Assembly: GCA_016787645.1 (NCBI GenBank)
Contig: JAEUUF010000026.1
Span: forward strand, 1-64,000
DNA: 64,000 bases
DNA from: Cyclobacteriaceae bacterium
GTDB lineage: Bacteria > Bacteroidota > Bacteroidia > Cytophagales > Cyclobacteriaceae
Direction: 5' to 3'
Part shown: positions 35,147 through 42,911 of the stretch, piece by piece
Position numbering within the stretch: the first letter of the stretch is position 1
How the letters are laid out: the number at the start of each line of letters is the position of its first letter
Program-made: the position numbers and the translations under genes
Notes under the pieces: model-generated
The model's input: the letters and a program-made list of their open reading frames with translations, nothing else
What the model was told of the DNA's origin: nothing
The model's database searches: none

Positions 35147-36550
35147 CTATTTGTAGAAGTACATGTTGTCAACCAGTATGGTTGAAATAGTGGCATCGGA
35201 TATAAAGAACAGCTGGGCCATGTTACTCTTGCTGGCCATCACAAAACTTGTCAGGGGAATGTCCAGGCTGATCCACTGATTACTGGTTAAGCTGCCGCTT
35301 GTGAATTGTACTCTTGCACTGGAGTCATCACCTCCTCCAAATGCGCCATTGGCACCAAAATCGCCCAGTTCAATGGAAATGAAATCTCCCGGATCAATGG
35401 CCTCGCGGATCTGGATGTCCACGTGCAAGTGAGTCATCTGTGAAACATTGACCGTGGGATTTTTGAACTCGGTGGCGACAAAGTTGAGCGCCGTGTACTG
35501 AATAATATTGTCACCATTAATGGTAAGATCGGCTCCGCCCAGCGTGGTTTGGAAAGGCGCGAAGTAGCCATTATAGAAATCCACAGGAATGTTGGTATAA
35601 GCATCGCTGAACACAGAGATCACGTCGGCCGGAGTGCGCGCAGGGGGGGTGGGCGCGGCTACAAAGGCACCCAATGATTCAATCGTCATGGAACCTTTGG
35701 CTTTGACGCCATTCAAAATGGCCGTTATCTTGGCCGTGCCGGTTCCAACGATGGATATAACTCCTTTCTCACTTACCCGTGCCACATCCACGTTGGTGGA
35801 AGAGAAGGTGAAGTAGGAGGGGGCTGTCGCCACGGTAATATCTTCCCCTGAACCCAGGTTAAATGTTTGCGTTAACCCTGTCACCGTGCTGTTGACGCCG
35901 ATGAAAGTCTGCTGACTCTTGTCCTGCCCGTCAAAAATTGCAGGCCGAGGTTGAGCCACTGTACCCAGCTTCTGGAACTTCACCTCATCAATCCAGATGG
36001 TGTATCCGTTTCCGCCTTCTGGACCTTCCGAATACCAGAACAAACCTTTTTCATAAGTCAGTTTGGAGGGATCAGGGATCGGAATGGTATACTGTGTCCA
36101 CGCGGTGCTTATCCTCATGTTGTTCAACGCAACCAGGTACTTGTTTTCGCCGAAATCATTTCCAAAACCAATTTCGTTGAGGGTTGCTCCCTGTGAAGCT
36201 TTTGCCCAAAAGGTAAGGGCATCGAATCCCGACAGGTCGCGCCCGCCGTTGTCGGGGAAGATAGCACCCGCAAAGGCCCCGGAAGGATCGCCTACGTTGG
36301 GGATATCAAAACGCATGGATGCGGAACCTGCGTACTTGGTTTGGTTATCTACCGTGAAGGCAGTGAACTTTGATCCTGCAAAAGGACGGTACTCAAGCCC
36401 GCTGCTGAAGCCGTCGATAAACACGTCTGGGTTCTTGGGGTAGGTCGCAAAGTCCGCATCGCCGGAAAGTCCGCGTTCGCAGCTCGGCAAAATGGTGCAG
36501 ATGAATCCTAGAAGGACTGCGTGGATGAGGTTGTTCGTTTTCATGTTCAT
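35147..36550 (-). CDS. Surface lipoprotein with CBM-like, Big2-like and shared binding domains
   Basis: This is a 467-residue lipoprotein (leader ending ILPSC, Cys24; an ATG two codons later would also serve). Residues about 37-205 form a CBM11-like jelly roll (AGSASMRFDIP, GYTIWIDEVKF). Residues about 210-300 form a Big2-type Ig domain (SEKGVISIVGTGTAKITA). Residues about 305-467 form a domain that begins PADVISVFSDAYTNI and ends ILVDNMYFYK, homologous to the two repeats of the neighbouring PKD lipoprotein. No catalytic residues are evident. It is probably a glycan-binding partner of the GH16 gene 18 bases downstream and the barrel-glycosidase gene 9 bases upstream. Confidence 0.82.
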   Translation of the reverse strand: MNMKTNNLIHAVLLGFICTILPSCERGLSGDADFATYPKNPDVFIDGFSSGLEYRPFAGSKFTAFTVDNQTKYAGSASMRFDIPNVGDPSGAFAGAIFPDNGGRDLSGFDALTFWAKASQGATLNEIGFGNDFGENKYLVALNNMRISTAWTQYTIPIPDPSKLTYEKGLFWYSEGPEGGNGYTIWIDEVKFQKLGTVAQPRPAIFDGQDKSQQTFIGVNSTVTGLTQTFNLGSGEDITVATAPSYFTFSSTNVDVARVSEKGVISIVGTGTAKITAILNGVKAKGSMTIESLGAFVAAPTPPARTPADVISVFSDAYTNIPVDFYNGYFAPFQTTLGGADLTINGDNIIQYTALNFVATEFKNPTVNVSQMTHLHVDIQIREAIDPGDFISIELGDFGANGAFGGGDDSSARVQFTSGSLTSNQWISLDIPLTSFVMASKSNMAQLFFISDATISTILVDNMYFYK

Positions 36551-36559
36551 TCTCTGCTT

Positions 36560-39500
36560 TTATTTCCCGACACTTACACGCAAATAGGTTCTAAGCTCCC
36601 ACTCATTCCCATCCGGGAATCCTACGGGACTTATAATGGGTGAGGTGGCGAATTCTTCCGTCGCATTCGGCAGGTATCGGGGCGAGTACTTGTTCAATGA
36701 GCGCCATATAAACTGTATACCAATCGAGGTGCTGGGTAGTATGAACCAGTCCGGCTTTCCGACCGAAGTGGATATATCAACCAGGGATTGGATGGGGAAC
36801 GTTAAGTTGAAGTCACGGTGGTAGTCAAAGGGACCCCAGTCATTGAATTTAAGATGAGAGGTTAGCTTCATCTTTTTATAGATCAACCGCACTTCGCCGC
36901 CAAATCGCTGAATGGTTCTTGTATCGGGGCCATTGGCCTGTCCATTTCCTCCATACAAGTTGGCGATGATGCCGAAGGAGGGGTTGAGCTTGGATACAAG
37001 TCGCGCATTGACTTCCCAGAGATCCAATGCCGGGGGTGCACCGGAGGCGGCCACTGGCGTCCGGCCTGTACCTGGAAATATTACAGCAGCATCCTGTGTA
37101 GTGGGCAGGTGCCGGTACACAAAGCCCAGGCTTGCCGCAAACTTCGAATCTTCTGTCCGGTCATTGTCCCACTCGTACATCCAGCTTGCAGGCGTAGGAT
37201 CATAAGTGAGCAAGAGTTCTCCGCCCACCGTTTCACGGTTTGACCGAACGACAAAAGGATCATCCAGAATATTCCTGGGTCGGGCAGGGCCACCAAGCCC
37301 GGAAGGGACAGGACCGACCAGCGGTTTCTGCCACATGAAATTGGGCGCTATCTGCCACTTGCCTATGCCATAGGTGAATCCGGTAAAGAAGTTGTTCTTG
37401 TTTCCACTGCCGCTGTCTTTGAGGTACCAGCCTGTAAATGTCTTGGTGTAATCCGCTCCTCCGTTTGCTACCAGTCCTTGCGAAGCCGCTTGTGCATACC
37501 AGTTTATTCTTCCCGAAGAGTAAGTCACCTTGACCTTACCTCCCCAGGTATCGGTTATCTTCACCTGATCCACATACACCTGGTAGCTGCCTTCCTGGCC
37601 TTTGACGTATTGAAAATTCCGTCCTACCAGTGGCTGGCCACCCCAGATACCACCTGCTTCAATTTTGAATTTATCGAACAACTTCGTTGAGACATGCAGC
37701 GTTACCCTTCGTGTTCGCGGTTGGGGCACGGCCAGGGAGCTTATCGCTTGCCCCGGGTCATCCAGGTCTTCATGGTAGATTCCAGTAATGTTGTACTTGC
37801 CCACTTCCCGGTTGTACTTCAACAAGAGCGCGGGGTTGGCTCCCCACCACAGTTCCCGGCCAAAGGCCAATTTCAGACCTTTCAATTCCTTTTTGCCGGC
37901 AATCTCAACTCCTTGCGGGGCATTGCCGTTGTAGATGTCGATGTTGGGCCCATAGTTAGCTTCCGGGTACAGGCCGAAGAAGTCGCCTTCATAGCCCCAG
38001 TGATAATGGCCGGTCCGGAAGAAACCCTGCAAGTCGAAGTATTTGTGGTTCCACGAGTAGTCGGCACGATACACCGCCACGCGGTTGAGGGCATTGAGTA
38101 CTTGCGCCCCGGTCGGCGTCATGACATTGAGCGGTCGTCCCCTGTTTTCGTAAAAGATCTCGTTGATGGGGTTCAGGGGCACATTGCCCAGCACGTTGAA
38201 GACAACGTTGGCGCGAACATTGGAAGCTGGTTTTCCTTCTATCCCCACGAAGTAGGATTCCAGGTGATCAAATCCCAGTTGGTTGGGGTAACTCACCTTA
38301 TTTGGATCAGGCTTGTCAGGCGTGGTGATGAGTTTTCCGCCGGTGTTGAAGGTGGTGAACTCCGCCCGAAGTTCGCTGACACGGATCTTGGCCGATTGTT
38401 CTCCCACCAGCGCCGCCTGATCACCACGGGCCTTGAGTACGGCATCAATTAGTTGGATGCCCGCAAAATGATCCTCAACGCCTTGCAGTGTGACTCCTTC
38501 TTTATAGGGATTCAACAAATGGGCTTCCTGGAGTGCATAATAGGCGGCACGCGGGTATAGGGAATACAAACCCCGGGGCGTAGTCTGACCCTTTGCACAG
38601 ATGCCAAACCACTCTTCATTCATGTTATTTTCTCCTTCCTGGAAATCCTGCCGATAGCCTCCGTTTGACCAAGAGGCATTGTCGTCATGTAGGTCGAGGT
38701 TCTTGGTCTGGCCGAATTTCCACCAGCCATCACTGAATTGAAAAGTGAAGCCACCCAACGAGTTGCCGGCTTTGCCCAGGCCGGCCGCGTTTTCATAGAT
38801 CTCTTTCCAGTTGCCCACCATGTAATAGGCTTGCGTTTGCTGGTCCTCCGCGTTCGACAGTGCATCAAAGGCATCCGCACCAAACTCAGTAAAGAGGAGT
38901 GGCTTGTTCAACTCATTTTTCACACGCTCAAAGGCATCGCCAAAGGAAACACCCCGGTACATGTTGGTGCCCAGGATATCGATGTCTTTGCATTCTTGTT
39001 TGATGATGTCCAGGAAGAGCAAATCGCCATTGCAGATGGCCACCGGATGCGTCCTGTCCGCAGCCTTCATGGCCACCGTGGCTTCGTTGAACAGCTTATA
39101 GAGCGAGTAGGCTTTGGCAGTTGACTTTCGATCTTGCACCGGAATGTCCTCTGTTTCAGCACCTTCCCAGAAAAGCCCATAGTTGTTTTCGTTGCCGAGC
39201 AAGTAGAGGAGAAGCCCAGGCGTGTCTTTGTACTCATTCACCATCTGTGTCACTTCCGCCATCAATAGTTGGCGTACGCGCGGATCGGAGTATTCGGTAT
39301 TGGGAACCCACGCGCCATTCAAGGTCAGGCCATACCTGCCAAAGGAGTGGTTAAGCATGGTGTAGATTCCATAGCGTTCATAGATGTACTTTATCCAGCG
39401 GGCGGGTACACCGGTGTACTGCCGGATTGTATTTACGCCCATATTCTTCAACAGGGGCATTTCGGCATCCAATGCAGCTTGAATGATGTCATCGGGCTGG

Positions 39501-39688
39501 CTCCACAGGCTATAAGAAAAGTTGGTTCCAATAGGGAAATAGTCCCAGTTCATACCATTGACCATGAAGTCCTGCCCATTCACCTGCAGTTTCATTCCAC
39601 TGTCATTTTGTATGACCGTTACTTGAGCCGGTTGTGCATAGGCACTCCAGGATAGGAGTAGGAAGAGAAATAGGTAGTGGTTCTTCAT
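36560..39688 (-). CDS. Clan-A glycosidase domain fused to an outer-membrane beta-barrel
   Basis: This is a 1042-residue exported protein. The ATG at 39688 gives a clean signal peptide (cleavage after SAYAQ). Residues about 25-395 form a GH2/GH-A type TIM barrel with GVNTIRQYTG, probable acid/base Glu167 (LLGNENNYG) and probable nucleophile Glu268 (LFTEFGADA). From about 470 to the end the sequence changes to alternating amphipathic beta strands with turns (LWEVNARLVSKLNP, FGGEVRLIYKKMKLTSHLKF, TSIGIQFIWRSL), typical of a 16-18-strand outer-membrane barrel. It is the first gene of the nine-gene beta-glucan operon. The exact GH family is not recognised; GH2-TIM, GH72-like and GH158-like are alternatives. 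A barrel that trims or admits oligosaccharides is inferred. Confidence 0.78.
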   Translation of the reverse strand: MKNHYLFLFLLLSWSAYAQPAQVTVIQNDSGMKLQVNGQDFMVNGMNWDYFPIGTNFSYSLWSQPDDIIQAALDAEMPLLKNMGVNTIRQYTGVPARWIKYIYERYGIYTMLNHSFGRYGLTLNGAWVPNTEYSDPRVRQLLMAEVTQMVNEYKDTPGLLLYLLGNENNYGLFWEGAETEDIPVQDRKSTAKAYSLYKLFNEATVAMKAADRTHPVAICNGDLLFLDIIKQECKDIDILGTNMYRGVSFGDAFERVKNELNKPLLFTEFGADAFDALSNAEDQQTQAYYMVGNWKEIYENAAGLGKAGNSLGGFTFQFSDGWWKFGQTKNLDLHDDNASWSNGGYRQDFQEGENNMNEEWFGICAKGQTTPRGLYSLYPRAAYYALQEAHLLNPYKEGVTLQGVEDHFAGIQLIDAVLKARGDQAALVGEQSAKIRVSELRAEFTTFNTGGKLITTPDKPDPNKVSYPNQLGFDHLESYFVGIEGKPASNVRANVVFNVLGNVPLNPINEIFYENRGRPLNVMTPTGAQVLNALNRVAVYRADYSWNHKYFDLQGFFRTGHYHWGYEGDFFGLYPEANYGPNIDIYNGNAPQGVEIAGKKELKGLKLAFGRELWWGANPALLLKYNREVGKYNITGIYHEDLDDPGQAISSLAVPQPRTRRVTLHVSTKLFDKFKIEAGGIWGGQPLVGRNFQYVKGQEGSYQVYVDQVKITDTWGGKVKVTYSSGRINWYAQAASQGLVANGGADYTKTFTGWYLKDSGSGNKNNFFTGFTYGIGKWQIAPNFMWQKPLVGPVPSGLGGPARPRNILDDPFVVRSNRETVGGELLLTYDPTPASWMYEWDNDRTEDSKFAASLGFVYRHLPTTQDAAVIFPGTGRTPVAASGAPPALDLWEVNARLVSKLNPSFGIIANLYGGNGQANGPDTRTIQRFGGEVRLIYKKMKLTSHLKFNDWGPFDYHRDFNLTFPIQSLVDISTSVGKPDWFILPSTSIGIQFIWRSLNKYSPRYLPNATEEFATSPIISPVGFPDGNEWELRTYLRVSVGK

Positions 39689-39733
39689 AGTGGATTTGAT
39701 TTGCCCTTGCCGAATAACAATCGATGGTTCACT

Positions 39734-39828
39734 AAGTTTTGTCGGAAACGATTGCAAATACCTCAGTTGAAAGGAAATACCATAGAAAATGACTACGTCA
39801 ATACTACTTTTGGGCTACTACAAAACTT
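39734..39828. promoter_or_regulatory. Inverted 9-bp repeat in the divergent promoter of the glucan locus
   Basis: AAGTTTTGT at 39734-39742 and its exact reverse complement ACAAAACTT at 39820-39828 lie almost symmetrically in the 186-base gap between the regulator and the operon it faces. They could be binding half-sites for the regulator at 39875-42718. A chance match of this length in such a gap is unlikely but possible. Confidence 0.35.
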
Positions 39829-39860
39829 CATTATTGACCTCCTAAAGTGACCGAAATGAA

Positions 39861-39868
39861 TATATTTG
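39861..39868 (+). promoter_or_regulatory. TATATTTG -7 box of the regulator gene
   Basis: TATATTTG is an exact match to the Bacteroidota -7 consensus TAnnTTTG. It ends only 6 bases before the ATG at 39875, so the transcript would be leaderless or nearly so. A TTG at 39834-39836 could be the -33 element, but the spacing of 24 is long. Confidence 0.5.
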
Positions 39869-39874
39869 TTGCAC

Positions 39875-42718
39875 ATGGTACACACAGAGGGTTTTTTTAG
39901 GTCGTTCGCACTTTTTCTCATTACCTGGACCTTGGGATTCTCTTCGTCCATGGCTGTTTCCGGTAAATACCCGATCAGGAACTTCGCTCCAGCAGATTAC
40001 GGAGCAGGGATTCAGAATATTGGCTTTGCCCAGAACCGGGATATGAGCCTCTTTGTGGCCAATAACCTGTGCATTCTTTCTTTTAATGGAATTGCATGGA
40101 ACAAGCATGCGCTCAACACGGGCAAAAAGCAGCGGTCCCTGGCCTTTGATCAACACTCAAACCGACTCTATGTGGGAGCGCAAGGAGAGTTCGGCTACTT
40201 CGAAGGCAACTGGCGCTATGTCTCTCTGCTGGAAAAGATTCCTGAGCGTTTCAGGGATTTTGATGAGGTGTGGGATGTTTACCTGCTGGATTCCCGAGTG
40301 TATTTCTGCACGTTTCAGGGAATCTACCTCCTTGAAGGTGATTCCGTTTCGGCAATCCGGCGACCAGGTGGTTTTAATCGGTCGTTCATTGCCGGAAACA
40401 GGTTATTGACCCAATCTTCTACCGGTGATCTCTTTCAGATTGAAGGTCGTGAGTTGGTTCCGTTGTCGCGGAATGGCCATTTGAACCAGGTGGTGGCAGG
40501 GGTAATACGAAGTGAATCCGGGTATGTGATCATTTACAATTCGGGGCAAATTGAACTCGTCGGCTCACCTGGGGTAACAAATCGATTTGGAGACCTGATC
40601 CACTTGCTTTCCGGGAACTACGTAAACCATGTGTTGCAGATTTCAGATGGAAGGCTGGTCATCTCCACGCAACGGGCAGGACTTTTTCTCTATGATCACC
40701 TCACGAATCAAATTGAACACATTTCAGTAGCCGAAGGCTTGATTTCCAATGCTTGCCTACGCGTTTTCCAGGACTACAGCGGCAACCTGTGGGTAGGCAT
40801 GCAAAATGGGATTGCCTTGATCGATATCAACTCGCCCGTGCGACTGGTCAGCCAGGATATCGAGCTGCAGGGGAGCGGCTATGAGGCATACGAGACTAGT
40901 GAGGGCACGTATTATACCACCTCCAATGGCATCTATTTTCTTCCGGCCGGCGCAGTAAAGAGCAAGTTTCTAACCGGAACGGAAGGTCCTGCCTACGGCA
41001 TGCAATGGATAAATAACAAACTCTATGCAGGGCACCATACGGGTTTATTCCTGTTGGAAAACGGAGGGGCGGTCCGGCGTGCTTCGTGCGATGGGCTGTG
41101 GCAAGTCAAGCAGTTAAGTTCCAATCCACTGTATGCCATTGGAGGCACCTATTCAGGTCTGCATCTTTTTCGAATGGACGCAAAGGGAGAACTGCGTGAT
41201 GCGCATAAGATTGCCGGCTTCAACGAGTCAAGCCGGTTTTTTGAAGAAGATAGGAAAGGAAGAATCTGGGTAGGCCAGTACTACAAAGGGCTGTACCTGA
41301 TCACATTAACGGACTCGCTCCAGGAAGCAACCGTTGAGAAGGTCTCTGATTCCCATGCACTCCCCATCCAACAGTACATTTTTCTGAGTCGTATTGACGA
41401 TGAGTTATACATCTGCACATCAAAAGGGGTCTTCAAGCTGGATCAAACGAATGATAAGGTCATTCAAGAGGACATATTCAGCAAGACCATCGGGAATAAC
41501 TGGGTTTACCTCCTTGCGCAGGACAAACAGCAGAACGTGTATGTCTATTCCGAGAACCTGGTGGGATTGTTCAAGCCCGTAAGCCCAGGCAATTATCTGT
41601 ATGTGCCCTCTTCCCTGTTTCAACTGCGCCAATCATTCAACAATGACCTCTTGTGCGTTTCGCGCAATGTTCATCAGGGCGTGCTTTTTAATGCGAACGA
41701 GGGGTTCATTCAATATATCCCCGAAAGGGAAGACGGAAATTCCATCCATACGGAACCTATCATTAGCAGGGTGTACAGCGTGGCGGAAGACAGTTTGTTG
41801 TATTCCTGGAATCCGTTTCAGGTCAGGCCTGAAAAAATGGAACCGATACGGATATCCGAAAGCACACGCGTCCTTCAATTTGTCGTGGAATCTTTCAAAT
41901 TCAAAGACGTGAACAATCAGCAGTTCCGTTACCACCTAAGTGGTTTTGATGAGGGGTACGGGGCCTGGACGACGGCAAATCTTAAGGAATACACTAACCT
42001 GACTGTCGGAACCTATACCCTCTATGCGCAGGCATTCGACTATCGGGGTGAAATCATCACCAGCCAGCCCCTGGTGATCAAAGTGGAGCCTTCATTCTAT
42101 AAAAGCAGAGCCGCATGGATGTTCTACTTCGTGCTGGCCAGCCTCATCCTTTACCAAATCTATCGCTTCCAACGCCAATATTACCGCGCCAAGCAAGCGA
42201 AACTGGAGCAGGCCAGGCAACAAGAGCTGGCGCAGAAACAGAAGGAACTTCAGGAACTCAAGGAAGAACAGATTAAAAGTGAATTGGGTCATTTGAACAG
42301 CCTGCTGGCGGCCTCCGCCATGAACCTGGTGGTTAAGAATGAGTTCATGGAGAATATCAAGGAAGAGATCCGCCACGTAAAGCTGGCGGACAAAGCGGAA
42401 GATCAAGGGCGTTCGCTGGAGCGCATCATCAAGGAAATTGATACTACCTTAAAAGTACAGGAGGATTGGAAGCAGTTTGAGATTCACTTTGACCGGGTGC
42501 ATGGAGATTTTCTCAAACGACTCACTAGCGAGTTTACCGAGCTTACCCCGGGAGAACAAAAATTGTGTGCGTTCCTGAGACTGAAGATGGATACCAAGGA
42601 AATAGCAAACCTGATGGGTATTTCCCTGCGCGGTGTGGAGGTGACCCGGTATCGGCTGCGCAAGAAGTTCAAATTAGAAACCCACCAGAATCTTTCGAAG
42701 TTCATTTTGGAGTTTTAG
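39875..42718 (+). CDS. Membrane-tethered propeller sensor with C-terminal LuxR-type HTH
   Basis: This 947-residue regulator probably senses a glucan product and switches the divergent operon. It has a signal/anchor segment (about 1-28) and a large beta-propeller of two-component-propeller type (about 30-650, e.g. GNLWVGMQNGIALID). A Y_Y_Y domain follows (about 655-725, YHLSGFDEGYGAWT), then one membrane helix (about 738-757), a coiled coil rich in Gln/Lys/Glu (about 765-810) and a LuxR-type HTH at the end (LTPGEQKLCAFLRLKMDTKE). There is no histidine kinase or receiver domain, so signalling must go directly through the membrane. The ATG at 39875 is chosen over two upstream TTG codons. The operon it faces starts 186 bases away. 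Confidence 0.88.
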   Translation: MVHTEGFFRSFALFLITWTLGFSSSMAVSGKYPIRNFAPADYGAGIQNIGFAQNRDMSLFVANNLCILSFNGIAWNKHALNTGKKQRSLAFDQHSNRLYVGAQGEFGYFEGNWRYVSLLEKIPERFRDFDEVWDVYLLDSRVYFCTFQGIYLLEGDSVSAIRRPGGFNRSFIAGNRLLTQSSTGDLFQIEGRELVPLSRNGHLNQVVAGVIRSESGYVIIYNSGQIELVGSPGVTNRFGDLIHLLSGNYVNHVLQISDGRLVISTQRAGLFLYDHLTNQIEHISVAEGLISNACLRVFQDYSGNLWVGMQNGIALIDINSPVRLVSQDIELQGSGYEAYETSEGTYYTTSNGIYFLPAGAVKSKFLTGTEGPAYGMQWINNKLYAGHHTGLFLLENGGAVRRASCDGLWQVKQLSSNPLYAIGGTYSGLHLFRMDAKGELRDAHKIAGFNESSRFFEEDRKGRIWVGQYYKGLYLITLTDSLQEATVEKVSDSHALPIQQYIFLSRIDDELYICTSKGVFKLDQTNDKVIQEDIFSKTIGNNWVYLLAQDKQQNVYVYSENLVGLFKPVSPGNYLYVPSSLFQLRQSFNNDLLCVSRNVHQGVLFNANEGFIQYIPEREDGNSIHTEPIISRVYSVAEDSLLYSWNPFQVRPEKMEPIRISESTRVLQFVVESFKFKDVNNQQFRYHLSGFDEGYGAWTTANLKEYTNLTVGTYTLYAQAFDYRGEIITSQPLVIKVEPSFYKSRAAWMFYFVLASLILYQIYRFQRQYYRAKQAKLEQARQQELAQKQKELQELKEEQIKSELGHLNSLLAASAMNLVVKNEFMENIKEEIRHVKLADKAEDQGRSLERIIKEIDTTLKVQEDWKQFEIHFDRVHGDFLKRLTSEFTELTPGEQKLCAFLRLKMDTKEIANLMGISLRGVEVTRYRLRKKFKLETHQNLSKFILEF

Positions 42719-42911
42719 GTGAACCGCGATTTCGGAAGCGCAGGGAAGGAAGCCCCGGGCAAACCAGGCCACAGCACCCGCTTGTTTGGCGGGGTATTCT
42801 GAGGCGAATCACGCATTTGACAGGCTGCTTTGTAACCCTGCAGGCTCAATTGAGTTTACCTGTCTTATGGAGTAGGGCTTCCAGGCCACTCAGCAACCAA
42901 CCCAACCGTGC

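Noticed and set aside
37694..38452. Plus-strand open frame inside the barrel-glycosidase gene (252 codons)
   Set aside because: Antisense, no start context, no recognisable fold; the sense frame explains the sequence.
22049..39688. SusC/SusD homologues in the glucan locus
   Set aside because: Searched by eye for TonB plug/barrel and SusD lipoprotein features; none of the nine proteins has them. The only barrel is the non-TonB-like C-terminal half of the glycosidase fusion.
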